Below are positions 29,501 through 35,776 of a stretch of 64,000 nucleotides of DNA, piece after piece (the stretch's first letter is position 1; each line of letters begins with the position of its first letter). The translations under genes and the position numbers were made by a program. The notes beneath the pieces were generated by a model. The model searched no databases. It saw only the letters and a program-made list of their open reading frames with translations, and had not been told where the DNA came from. The DNA is from an uncultured Prevotellaceae bacterium (lineage in GTDB: Bacteria > Bacteroidota > Bacteroidia > Bacteroidales > Bacteroidaceae): NCBI GenBank assembly GCA_900318815.1, contig ONMA01000002.1, positions 62,001 through 126,000 of the forward strand, written 5' to 3'.

Positions 29501-30096
29501 AGCCCGGATGGGGCTATCAGGTCTATAGCAACAAGGCCGTGGACAACTTCAGCTATCCGAACAGCGTGACCGGTGCCGCCGCCAGCCGCAGGGCCAATAG
29601 TCAATCGTCAATGGTCAATGGTCAATTGTCACTTTTCGCTCCCGTTGACTACCACCTCTTTGCCGACAACATGGTCATGACGGCCCAGGTGATGAAGGAC
29701 GGTGTGATGCTGACCGATGCAGAGATTGGCGTGTTTGCCGACGGTGACGAATGCCGTGCCACGGCAACTACCGACGAGGAGGGCCGTGCCTACATCACCA
29801 TCCCCGGCGACGAGGCCTGCCAGCTGACGTTCATGGTGGCTGTTGACGGCAAGGTGTACAGTACCAAGCAGACCGCCGACTATGCCGTGGATGCCGTGTG
29901 CGGCTCCTACAGCCAGCCGTTTGTCATCAACCTCGGCGATGCTACAGGCATCGAGGAGATTGAAAATGGAACATTGAAGATTGGAAATGCTGTCTACGAC
30001 CTACAGGGACGCAAAGTCGTGGCCGACAAGGCTGCAAACTGCAAGATGAGCAAGGGCGTCTATATAGTAGATGGCAAAAAGAAAGTAATGAAGTAA
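20587..30096 (+). CDS. Giant secreted multidomain LamG protein 2 (3169 aa)
   Basis: Paralogue of the 7578 gene from about residue 300 onward, with the same order: fibronectin-III-like segments, LamG, carboxypeptidase-regulatory-like repeats, the long unidentified region, two further LamG domains, the GWNW module and the sorting-type tail (VYDLQGRK...KGVYIVDGKKK). The first ~280 mature residues differ. In place of the three AGGxDI repeats there is a different beta-rich region (DYMFQAYYANNAGALQFVV, DGDDWHSDIFGPYANNY). The start at 20587 sits just downstream of a promoter; an ATG at 20704 directly before the hydrophobic core is an alternative. The stop overlaps the companion start (TAATG). Surface localisation is inferred; the binding target is unknown. 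Confidence 0.85.
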   Translation: MNNYFKNLRRRAGTGPGCTRHRGRYGSPGSSGGGNFLLRMKGAAILVMLLMCLLPQKAAAATGVDWKRDYMFQAYYANNAGALQFVVTIFNKSGTDEGFVNDGGVTVYASKDGGSNWTKLVSIRADKNGSVGSAQFWNGTERENDWWSGDDHHYRVTWNLPLEWRNCNIKFKSEGYWADYDGATDGDDWHSDIFGPYANNYTFSVRSISWNGDLGISPDGTLTLPYSFGESKETDGHTRISTHINGNWSSQIAYHTPSSNYASGNYSFNLSKINKNLRSPSFTIRMDHEFPHENDLNGGTQYFKAQSSLKTFYPLPLATLNTPVFNKLNRTVSLSWTADNTNYGDGSWAIYRNDQRIDVVPQGTYSYTDDEPLFEANVKYYIYYVHSSWSNDTKADLLKSNEQTVDARLSLPIANLSPVCEDDRIIFSWTSDGYPADYGHSFKIYVDDETNPIYTIEPTDNQTSFRWEHRTTDQHTDRQDFMDGNIPYTEEPLNACAPHNYRIDAVIGSTVVNSMTLTKKAIGKGTSFYSIEATKGVYPGTVKLQWHVNLQGSTVAKTYIVERRRAEKSGESWTTLNRMSSTEEYLMYTDDTPLPGVFYEYRVTVQDKCPDGAIIANEATDIGFAQTSGTISGRITFGASGSAVANVDVEAKRTGASSDDAEQYHAMRFTGTNGAVTWTYPTASYAADMLSSGNFTIQMWIQPDELAEAKIVRLNGEDCYVGMNANGELTFSNNGTTYTFTEAVLTAGKYHHVVLTRNGGNVTASVMSTDSEGLPQLLCGTQAVGSSLTMTGNTQLTVGHFKGYVDEFRLWTKVLTEAEIIENYGHLLVGNEVGLETYWTFDEGLRTQFFDYSRDGTVYHQHHGKIGSNAEPSNLTPTDLKLKAKTDDDGNYIIQGVPFTGEGTTYAIIPKLGVHQFNPTQQLRFVGNNSLVHNGTDFTDISAFSVKGTIRYAGTDYPVEGVNLYVDNQICAKDGAPITTNAYGQYEISVPIGEHYITVVKNGHEFNNSGRYPADPDGVGTLVNFKNPVTSLDFEDQTLVNFTGRVVGGSIEGEKPVGFGLSENNIGVVELVVSPMNELYRMNVVKNVSETTISYDTNEEVVAVASATEAIKSTSYRGATADYCKKIFIHTDPQTGEFSAMLPPLQYKVESMKVVKTEQDLDVSTTFDLTNPLQVSQDSVRTESDELLTYDYVAMLKHTYHSTPSFTVKQKGRDDGSFGINSFKLKDQYGDLTINDIYSVTNGEITYNYSSPLFVKSDPYTFQLSGFEEYTNYDGTKNVTSHVPLSGVIVTINNALSDGQSVYVENGTVDGKEVKAGDVASLRSNQIVLDDKGEATYKWTAGFPNITEPFTRTININYDIDGRSYAWSGNGMNGIVLGDLPSGNNFVTSGPDQLLMILRDPPGSASNAEWSTGTVNSTSTTISNGASEDGSTTFEHKFGVDVETISGILPGVATVNQVSVKNDSEIGVTFESSQDDSDSYSTTTTITKSWATKGEPEYVGADGDVFIGNATNVVFGKARNLGFRRASSTDPVSLNVYEIMTSGMRFGTLFSYTQKYIEETLFPNLLGIRDYYLKTVNQAEYDNPVNNLTEPIYVTTLDKNDENYGKPETYKIVLPDNMSESLRKKLNEEGIGDTIRWVNNQIENWTRYLALNEKEKVEAVTKGKLLDNYSFDSGSDVSYSVEKDSTHTSSFEWSVSPGIHIANTTGTEINRFGLDISFEVNASYSHTESEESETSNVSSFAFTLSETGDADALSVDVYQYGIYSPIFRTRGGQTSAPYEGEVRTSYYEPGEHVLMAATMQIEVPQIDVEVPVVSDIPSGQAANYVLKLSNASEVGADVAYRLGILDETNPDGAELTMDGKVIPGLDQGRLIKVPGNQTLTKALQLRQTNPGVLDYEGMNDDRLEDDPLYKRGIAIVFASDNDPEDIADTIYISAHFVPSASTVDLKLANNIVNTQTGTNLKLTFNNFDRNYHNQKAFRLQYKKQGNTDWTLLREYVLDEKNLTENNELLPATGANIDYMLDMNQFTDGDYQFRVLSVATYGNDEVSRSSEELALTKDMQRPRPLGQPEPADGILSAGDELSVTFNELILKGELTQAANFKVTGVLNGAEVAHETALSLQSAETTAKTEADILLGGKDFSIDTWINLTGGAGTLLSHGIGTAKLTVGTDTDNHLVVKIGSETYTSANPLPTGNWAFLTLSYKNENGTYKLTATVANDAFETPLFNAQEVAKYEGNGPLSVGCGSAGAMHELLLWDEAHDMTTALAQRGRTKNPATRHLIGYWKMDEGEGKTIRDYSRNRHMTMADETWYMNNENKAVSLTDGNFLSIDAGDLPSFSEDDYAVEFWVRGGAQTGEAQLLQMGEVGLWVNTNGELQLTGKGAYKPVAEQTGIATSSGNIMDNAWHHVALNVLRQGAAAVYVDGVRRLSTNAANVGGIATNNLLLGTHRRMVMNDEEGVYAYDRKFTGQVDEVRVWNATLNADKLLSNRKQRLTGTEDGLSAYYPFETKTIGDGNQVVTTASAEDLARTGHTAVALGGSSAEMPAFTDNAPALRQKKTETNVPFTFVASNEKVVITIDEEPAMIEGCTLNFTVRDVRDENGNYSLPAVWSAFVNQNQLVWAENSLALEQPQNTTGTLQATVVNKGGQQQMWTLSGMPAWLVPSTESGETNPLSETKVDFTVMPSAPLGRSEVTVYLTGNDNIDVPLTFNIKVTGDKPAWAVNPHNFEGSMNVIGQLYVDGLVSEDADDVVAAFIGEECRGVANLQYSPRYDGYFVTMSIYGNDGESGDVTFRAYDASTGTVYPVVNPNESISYTAQMLKGTYAKPVVLSTADYIEQQTELGKGWNWMSLYVTNTDGMTPQAVFEKIADDVLIVKSQNGFVEKTVNGLKGDLASLAYGKMYAVQMANDRTLRLVGNRASGEISVAEGWNWLGYGQKLASVGDAMANLNPEDGDIVRDQEGVAYFDDYAWAGSLLTMQPGWGYQVYSNKAVDNFSYPNSVTGAAASRRANSQSSMVNGQLSLFAPVDYHLFADNMVMTAQVMKDGVMLTDAEIGVFADGDECRATATTDEEGRAYITIPGDEACQLTFMVAVDGKVYSTKQTADYAVDAVCGSYSQPFVINLGDATGIEEIENGTLKIGNAVYDLQGRKVVADKAANCKMSKGVYIVDGKKKVMK
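20653..20676 (+). repeat. Possible in-ORF palindromic element GGTYGC (copy 3)
   Basis: GGTCGC at 20653 overlaps a hairpin GCTACGGG-AGT-CCCGGTAGC (20657-20676) with one bulged G. It encodes GRYGSPGS ahead of the signal-peptide core, the equivalent position to 7632 in the paralogue. Confidence 0.5.
28173..28200 (+). repeat. In-ORF palindromic element GGTYGC (copy 4)
   Basis: GGTCGC at 28173-28178 precedes a perfect 8-bp hairpin CTCGGCGG-TTCTT-CCGCCGAG (28180-28200). It is at the homologous position to 15179 in the paralogue and encodes VALGGSSAE. Confidence 0.7.
29594..29633 (+). repeat. In-frame GTCAATGGTCAAT repeat insertion in giant protein 2
   Basis: Tandem (G)GTCAAT units encode ANSQSSMVNGQLSLFAP at the site where giant protein 1 carries a CACTCTTC repeat (16617-16659). 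The flanking codons (before: ASRRAN; after: APVDYHLFADN) align with the paralogue. Confidence 0.8.
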
Positions 30097-31082
30097 TGAA
30101 CGTAATGTTTTTAAAAAGAATCCAGATGATGCTGGCACTCCTCTTCGTGGGGAGCGCCAGCATGCTGGCTGACGATTTGTTTCCAGGCGATCCGGAGCAC
30201 AAATACCAGAATTATAAAAGGCTTGTTGGCAAAGTCTTGCTGAATGGCGAGGAACTGACCTCGGAAGCCGTCATAGCTGCCTACGCAGGTGATGAGCTAA
30301 GAGGGAAAAAAAGTCCAGACGACGAGAATATGGTATGGCTGCAACTATGGGGTGATGACCATGTCGTTCCCATTCATTTCAAGGTCTATACGGGTGGCCG
30401 CATCATCGAAGTTGACCAAGGGCTTAAATATACGCCTTACAACGATTACGGCTCCTACGACAACCCCTACCTCATCAACCTGACAACCGTCACCACCAAC
30501 ACCAGCGCCGAGGGCTGGGCCACCACGTGTCTGCCCTTCAACGGCGCCGTACCTGATGGCGTAACGGTCTATGCCGCCAAGAGCATAGAAGGCGGGGTGG
30601 TGAAGATTGAACCCGTCAGTTGTAGCATCCTGCCCAACAACACGCCCGTGCTGCTGAAGACCGAGACTCAGGCCAGTTATGAATGGCTGTCGCGCGTGGC
30701 CGACGGAGATGCTACGATTGTAACCAACCTGTTCAAGGGCACTACCGAAGCCACCGATGTAGGGGCCAGGAGCGTGCTGACACTCGGCCATGCCACCGAC
30801 GGTAACAAGGCCATAGGCTTCTGGCTCTTCAACGGCACCACCATTCCCGCTAACCGAGCCTACCTGGAAAAACCTGCTGAGGGCGTGCGCGGCTATGCCC
30901 TCGACTGGACGGACGAGGTAATAACTGGCATCGAGTCCATTAACATGAACGGAGACAGCGCGAATGCTTCGCCAAAGAGCGGTGATAAACAGTATGCACG
31001 CGGCTACGACCTGCTGGGCCGAAGCCAGACGGGAAAGAGCCACCTAATGATTATTAACGGCAAAAAGATAATGGTGAGATGA
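30096..31082 (+). CDS. Secreted companion protein of giant 2 (328 aa)
   Basis: Paralogue of the 17114 gene with the same length. The first ~130 residues diverge (DLFPGDPEHKYQNYKRLVGK, AAYAGDELRGKK), while the remaining ~200 are nearly identical, including WATTCLPFN, ASYEWLSRVADGDATI and the tail YARGYDLLGRS...MIINGKKIMVR. Signal peptide ~1-25 (LFVGSASMLAD). The start overlaps the giant-gene stop by one base; the stop overlaps the microprotein start by four. Like its twin it carries the tail-type beta domain also found at the end of the giant protein. Function unknown; a partner of the giant protein is inferred from conserved linkage. Confidence 0.75.
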   Translation: MNVMFLKRIQMMLALLFVGSASMLADDLFPGDPEHKYQNYKRLVGKVLLNGEELTSEAVIAAYAGDELRGKKSPDDENMVWLQLWGDDHVVPIHFKVYTGGRIIEVDQGLKYTPYNDYGSYDNPYLINLTTVTTNTSAEGWATTCLPFNGAVPDGVTVYAAKSIEGGVVKIEPVSCSILPNNTPVLLKTETQASYEWLSRVADGDATIVTNLFKGTTEATDVGARSVLTLGHATDGNKAIGFWLFNGTTIPANRAYLEKPAEGVRGYALDWTDEVITGIESINMNGDSANASPKSGDKQYARGYDLLGRSQTGKSHLMIINGKKIMVR

Positions 31083-31255
31083 AAAAGAAATACATATCCC
31101 CCCTTACGCGTAAAATTCGGATAGGTTCACGCACCCGCTTGCTCCAAAGCAGTATACCTTTCTCCATCATCATGTATACCGACGAGTCGTTCAGCCGAGG
31201 CAATGATTCCTCCTGGGATAACGATGACGACGTGGACGACGACGAAGGCTGGTAA
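31079..31255 (+). CDS. 58-aa microprotein with acidic Trp-terminated tail (cassette 2)
   Basis: Starts MKKKYISPLTRKIRIGSRTR and ends DESFSRGNDSSWDNDDDVDDDEGW; the ATG overlaps the companion stop (ATGA). It is paralogous to the 18097 microprotein, sharing the MKKxYIxP start, the DE-x-FSR block, the WD acidic run and the last Trp. No signal peptide is clear. Its stop is 11 nt from the end of the convergent Fur-family gene. Function unknown. Confidence 0.7.
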   Translation: MKKKYISPLTRKIRIGSRTRLLQSSIPFSIIMYTDESFSRGNDSSWDNDDDVDDDEGW

Positions 31256-31266
31256 AGCCCGTAGGA

Positions 31267-31689
31267 CTACAACAACGCACAATGAGGGCAGACGCCCTTC
31301 ACCACGTACTCGGTCTCTTCCACCCGAAAGCCTTCGGGCAAGGATACGGAAGGGATCCTGACGTGGGGGAGGCAATAGGTGCGGTGGCACACCCGACAGG
31401 TGAGGTGTACATGCCCCTCGCAGTGGCGCGTGTCGTCATGGTGGCACACGCAGTACTTCTGCGAGCCAGAACCATCGTCTATCTCGTGCAGCAGGTGTGC
31501 CTCCGACAGCGTGGTCAGCGTGCGGAACAGCGTAGAGCGGTCTACAGTAGGCAAGGCACTCTCCAGGTCGGCCAGGCTGAAAGCATCGCTGAAGCCGTGA
31601 CGCACCTGACGCCACACCAAGAGACGCACTGCCGTGACACGCACCCCGGCATTGTCGAGCGACTGTTCATCGGATATGGTCATGCTCAT
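31267..31689 (-). CDS. Fur-family metal-dependent transcriptional regulator
   Basis: 140 aa. The N-terminal winged helix has GVRVTAVRLLVWRQV and a recognition-helix-like segment TVDRSTLFRTLTTLSEAHLLHEI. The C-terminal dimerisation/metal domain has HHDDTRHCEGHVHLTCRVCHRTYC and a final CPHC, the paired CxxC motifs that hold structural zinc in Fur, Zur and PerR proteins. The metal specificity cannot be read from the sequence; the two CxxC pairs and His cluster are compatible with a zinc- or peroxide-sensing member. A -7 element (TACCTTTG on the minus strand, 31721-31728) lies 32 nt upstream. It is convergent with cassette 2 and divergent from the tRNA. Confidence 0.88.
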   Translation of the reverse strand: MSMTISDEQSLDNAGVRVTAVRLLVWRQVRHGFSDAFSLADLESALPTVDRSTLFRTLTTLSEAHLLHEIDDGSGSQKYCVCHHDDTRHCEGHVHLTCRVCHRTYCLPHVRIPSVSLPEGFRVEETEYVVKGVCPHCALL

Positions 31690-31720
31690 CGTTTCGCGGT
31701 TTTAACTTACTAACTAAGGG

Positions 31721-31728
31721 CAAAGGTA
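31721..31728 (-). promoter_or_regulatory. -7 element of the Fur-family gene
   Basis: Reads TACCTTTG on the minus strand, matching TAnnTTTG; no good -33 box at standard spacing was found. Confidence 0.45.
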
Positions 31729-31824
31729 GAAAAATACTGGCACAATCGAGTAAAGCCAAGAAGAAAAGAACACTGATTTAACAAATTTTTCAGTCTTCTT
31801 TTTTCCATCTTCAATATTATTAGC

Positions 31825-31832
31825 TAACTTTG
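31825..31832 (+). promoter_or_regulatory. -7 element of tRNA-Arg
   Basis: TAACTTTG is a perfect match to TAnnTTTG, 16 nt before the mature 5' end of the tRNA. Confidence 0.65.
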
Positions 31833-31847
31833 CACCGCAATTTACGG

Positions 31848-31919
31848 GCCCTGATAGTTAAATGGATATAACAAGGCTCTCCTAAAGCTTAGTTCCGAGT
31901 TCGATTCTCGGTCGGGGTA
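31848..31919 (+). tRNA. tRNA-Arg(CCT)
   Basis: Folds into a cloverleaf. The acceptor stem pairs GCCCTGA with TCGGGGT. The D arm has GTTA/TAAC stems, and the anticodon stem AGGCT/AGCTT encloses loop CTCCTAA with anticodon CCT at 31881-31883. The T arm is CCGAG-TTCGATT-CTCGG, and A31919 is the discriminator. It reads the AGG arginine codon. CCA is not encoded, as usual in this phylum. No integrase or attachment-site duplication was seen beside it. Confidence 0.93.
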
Positions 31920-31940
31920 CAAAGACATTTTTACAAATTG

Positions 31941-31963
31941 TGTTATACAAGCGGGGTATAACA
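31941..31963 (+). promoter_or_regulatory. 8-bp inverted repeat upstream of regulator A
   Basis: TGTTATAC (31941-31948) pairs with GTATAACA (31956-31963) around 7 nt. It lies between the tRNA and the start of regulator A, where no standard -7 box is obvious. It could be an operator for autoregulation or a processing/termination hairpin of the tRNA transcript. Confidence 0.35.
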
Positions 31964-31977
31964 ACAATCTCTTTACG

Positions 31978-33576
31978 ATGACAAATGAAAAGCCAGACAA
32001 AATGCGTAAGACTATATTATTCATCATTGTAGTTGCTGCTATGCTTGCCTCGTGCGCTGGAGGCAAAGTAAAATACCGTATCGGCGTGTCGCAGTGTTCG
32101 GATGACATCTGGCGCGACAAGCAGAATGCGGAGCTGAGGATGGGCGCTTACTTCCACGACAATGTTGAACTGAAATTTGCTGCGGCATACGATAGTGACG
32201 AGCGACAAGTACAGCAGATAGACAGCCTGGTACACGAAGGCATTGACTTGCTCATTGTAGCCCCGAACCAAGTAAAGACCATCTCTCCTGCCATCGACCG
32301 TGCCTACGATAAGGGCATCCCCGTGATTGTTTTTGAGCGCAAGACCAATTCACAGAAATATACCGCCTTTATCAGTGCCGACAACTATGAGATGGGACAT
32401 GTGATGGGTGAATACATTGTCTCACGGCTTCATGGGCAGGGCAATGTCCTGGAGATAAAGGGTTTGGAAGGCTCTTCGCCTGCCATCGAGCGCCACAACG
32501 GTTTCATGGATGCTATCAAGGATGCCTCTGGTATCAAGGTAGTCGCCTCACTACAGGGCGACTGGACAGAGCCGACGGCCTACGAGAACACAAGGCAGTG
32601 GCTCAATAAGAATAAAGACGTACGGGTAGACTTAGTGTTCGGTGCCAACGACCGCACGGCGATGGGAGCAAGAAAGGCACTTGGGGCTGGGGTGTTATAT
32701 TGCGGCATTGACGGTTTACCAGGTGAGAACGGCGGCATACAGTTAGTGCGCGACTCTTTACTCGACGCTTCATACATCTATCCCACCCACGGTGACCAGA
32801 TTATCGACTTGGCCATACGCATACTCGATGGCAGGCCATACGAGAAAGAGACGATGCTGATGTCGGCCCTCGTCACTCGCGACAATGCCAAGGTGTTGCT
32901 GATGGAGAGTGAGGAAATCATGCGACAGGCCGACCAGCTGGACTCATTGCACAAGAAGGCCGACAACTACCTGCATAAGCTTGACACGCAGCGTGTCATC
33001 AACTGGCTGGCTATTGGTATCATCGTGCTATTGGTTCTCGTGTTCGTACTCTTCTACCTCTATCACCTCCGCAAGATTGCCTTGCAGAGAGAACGTGTGG
33101 TCAATACGTTGTGGAACCTCAAGCCAGAAGTTGCCCCAGCTGCTACTGATTTAGGAGCTAATACGAATCTGAAATCCGTATCTCTTGAGCCGGGAACTTC
33201 AAATTCCTCCCAACCTCAATCCGAAGGCTCCGCTATTACTGAGGAGAACGAACCAGAAGCAGTTTCCCTGTTTATCACCCGCTTCAAGGAGGTCATAGAG
33301 GCTCGTCTGGAGGACAGCAATGTGAGTGTGGAGGTGCTTGCAGCCGACATGAACCTGAGCCGTGTGCAGCTCTATCGCAAGGTGAAGGCCGTTACAGGCT
33401 CCTCGCCCGTTGAGCTGTTGCGCAACGCCCGTCTGAACCGCGCCTATCAGTTGCTGCTTACCACCGACAAGAGCGTCTCGGAGGTGGCCTACGCCGTAGG
33501 TTTCACCGCTCCATCTTACTTCACTAAATGTTTCAAGGAAGAATACGGCATAGTGCCGGGCGACGTGAGGAAATAA
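31978..33576 (+). CDS. Transmembrane fructan regulator A: periplasmic sugar-binding sensor fused directly to AraC-type HTH (no kinase, no receiver)
   Basis: 532 aa from 31978; the ATG at 32002 starts directly at the signal sequence MRKTILFIIVVAAMLASC, which contains a lipobox-like LASC. Residues ~30-315 are a ribose/LacI-type periplasmic-binding domain (YRIGVSQCSDDIWRDKQN, IDLLIVAPNQ, VFGANDRTAMGARKAL, GIDGLPGENGG, YPTHGDQIIDLA). A membrane helix (~344-365) and a ~55-residue low-complexity linker follow. From ~423 there is an AraC helix-turn-helix (VLAADMNLSRVQLYRKVKAVTG, VSEVAYAVGFTAPSYFTKCFKEEYG). Canonical hybrid two-component sensors such as the fructose sensor BT1754 have His-kinase and receiver domains between these parts; none remains here. 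Signalling must therefore pass from sensor to DNA-binding domain without phosphotransfer in this chain. It probably controls locus A. Confidence 0.87.
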   Translation: MTNEKPDKMRKTILFIIVVAAMLASCAGGKVKYRIGVSQCSDDIWRDKQNAELRMGAYFHDNVELKFAAAYDSDERQVQQIDSLVHEGIDLLIVAPNQVKTISPAIDRAYDKGIPVIVFERKTNSQKYTAFISADNYEMGHVMGEYIVSRLHGQGNVLEIKGLEGSSPAIERHNGFMDAIKDASGIKVVASLQGDWTEPTAYENTRQWLNKNKDVRVDLVFGANDRTAMGARKALGAGVLYCGIDGLPGENGGIQLVRDSLLDASYIYPTHGDQIIDLAIRILDGRPYEKETMLMSALVTRDNAKVLLMESEEIMRQADQLDSLHKKADNYLHKLDTQRVINWLAIGIIVLLVLVFVLFYLYHLRKIALQRERVVNTLWNLKPEVAPAATDLGANTNLKSVSLEPGTSNSSQPQSEGSAITEENEPEAVSLFITRFKEVIEARLEDSNVSVEVLAADMNLSRVQLYRKVKAVTGSSPVELLRNARLNRAYQLLLTTDKSVSEVAYAVGFTAPSYFTKCFKEEYGIVPGDVRK

Positions 33577-33594
33577 GGACAAGGACTGTGAAAT

Positions 33595-33604
33595 ATCGTT
33601 CATT
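33595..33604 (+). promoter_or_regulatory. Candidate fructan-regulator operator (locus A)
   Basis: ATCGTTCATT is the exact reverse complement of AATGAACGAT at 42044-42053 upstream of intact susC B. Here it survives between regulator A and the truncated susC. No -7 box remains in this 43-nt gap. Confidence 0.45.
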
Positions 33605-33619
33605 CCTTCGCAAAAATAG

Positions 33620-35752
33620 GTGTTCTCCTCTGCCTGGACCAACAACCTCTCGGCCAGCGTCTCCAACAGCAGCGAGAAGGGTTCGTTCATGCTCTCGGGC
33701 AACTACATCAATCAGAACGGCTTGATGAACAACACCTTCTACCGCCGCTATACCGCCCGTCTGAACTCCACCTATAATATAAGTAAGGTGTTCAGCGTGG
33801 GCGAGAACCTCATGATAGCCCAGTGGAACGACCGTGGCTATGGCACGGGCGACGACCGCGGCATCCCCTACACCGCCATGCGCCAGCACCCCGCCATCCC
33901 CGTGAAGGACAGCGACGGCAACTGGACCAACCCCATGCAGCTCTCGGGCAGCGACATCGCCAACCCCGCGCACGAGCTGTATAACGGACGCGACAACTCG
34001 AACGAGTCGTGGCGTATTTTCGGCAATGCCTACATCGACATCAAGCCCATCGACGGCCTGGTCATCAAGAGCAACCTCGGCATCGAGCACACCCAGTTCT
34101 TCAACAAGAACCTGGGCCGCCGCATCCAACCCAGCGACATGAACAGCGTCTCGCGTGCCTACGGCCAGGGCGACACCTATACCTGGACCAACACGGCCAA
34201 CTATATGAAGACCTTCAAGGGCGTGCATCATCTGAATGCCCTCATCGGCTCAGAGTATATCAAGTACCGCTCCGAAGACCTGAACGGTGCCAACCGCGAC
34301 TACGCCTTCGAGGACGTGGACTACATGCAGATAGGTGCCGGCGGCGGCGAGCAGACCGTGGGCGGCGGCAAGGCCGAGTGGGCACTGTTCTCGCTCTTCG
34401 GCAAGGTGGACTACAACTTCGCCGACCGCTACCTGCTCTCAGCCACCCTGCGCCGCGACCAGACCTCACGCCTGCACAAGGACAACAACAGCGGCGTGTT
34501 CCCCGCCTTCTCAGCCGCCTGGCGTGCCAGCGAGGAGAAGTTCTTCCCCCAGAACAAGGTGGTGACCGACCTGAAAATCCGTGCCGCCTGGGGCCAGAAC
34601 GGCAACTCAGCCATCAGCGACAACTACGCCTACTACACCCGCTACGCCTACAACCTGCGCCACGGCTCCTACGACCTCAACGGCACCAACAACTCGGTCG
34701 TTCCCGGTATCGTGGCCGCCTCGTCGGGCAACCGCGACCTGAAGTGGGAGACCACCACGCAGACCAACATCGGTCTCGATGCCCAGCTCTTCAACGGGGC
34801 GCTCAGCCTCTCGTTCGACTACTACTGGAAGAACACCAAGGACATGCTCACCATCCCACCGACGCTCTCCGTCGAGGGTGAGGGTGCAGCCATGTGGATG
34901 AACACCGGCGAGATGAAGAACAACGGTTGGGAGCTGACCATGACCTACCGCTCGCCCCAGTACGGCGACTTCTCGTGGAACGGCACGCTGAACCTCTCGC
35001 AATACAAGAATGAGCTGGTGAAATTCAACGACGTGGTGACCTCGCAGGGCGGCGACTACCGCCTGATGGTGGGCGAGCCGATGGGCGTGTACTACGGCTA
35101 CGTTTGCGACGGCATCTTCCAGGACGAGGACCAGGTGTCTAACCATGCCATCCAGCAGGGCAAGGGCGTGGGCCGACTCATCTTCCGCGACATCGACGGC
35201 GACGGCGTGGTGAACGATAACGACCGCTGCATCATCGGCGACCCCAACCCCGACTTCGCCCTTGGCCTGAACCTCGACCTTAATTATAAGGACTTCACGC
35301 TCTCGGCCTTCTTCAGCGGTGAGTTCGGCTTCGACATCTACAACACCACCCGCCGGCAGTTAGAGTTCATGCACTATGGCGGCGGCTCCTCGACCAACCA
35401 CGGCGTGGACATTCTCGATGCCTGGAGCCCCACCAATACCGGAGCGAGCATCCCCGCCCTGACGATGGTTGACAACAACAACGAGACGCGCATGAGCACC
35501 TACTTCATCGAGGACGGTTCCTACCTGAAGCTGAAGTACCTCAAACTCGGCTACCAGCTGCCGAAGGCCATCGCCCAGAAAGTCTTTGCCTCGAACATCA
35601 GCGTCTTCGGACAGGTGGAGAACATCTTTACCATCACGAGCTACAAGGGTCTTGACCCCGAAGTCATCCTCGGCGGCTATGGTGCCCGTGTCGACAGCGG
35701 TCTCTATCCCCGTGCAAGAACCTTCACCCTCGGTCTCAACATTACTTTCTAA
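33620..35752 (+). pseudogene. SusC/RagA-family TonB-dependent transporter, N-terminally truncated
   Basis: The open frame begins only at a GTG (33620), inside the barrel: WTNNLSASVSNSSEKGSFML aligns with NLSVSNGSEKGSSFFSIGYY near residue 325 of SusC B. The signal peptide, carboxypeptidase-like domain, TonB box and plug (about 325 residues) are absent. The remaining 710 residues look intact through the C-terminal barrel strand (RARTFTLGLNITF), with conserved blocks GQNGNSAISDNYAYYTRYAY and DPEVILGGYGARVDSGLYP. Without signal peptide and plug it should not insert as a gated transporter. The deletion joins the end of the regulator-A spacer to mid-barrel sequence. A real deletion is inferred; an assembly collapse between similar susC genes is possible. 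Confidence 0.82.
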
Positions 35753-35776
35753 CATGAACAATAAATAAAGACAATT

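Noticed and set aside
7578..31255. Duplicate cassettes as an assembly duplication
   Set aside because: N-terminal domains, inserted repeats, microproteins and many synonymous sites differ, so these are true paralogues.
31848..31919. tRNA-Arg as an integration site of a mobile island
   Set aside because: No integrase, no repeated tRNA 3' end and no transposase was found in the window.
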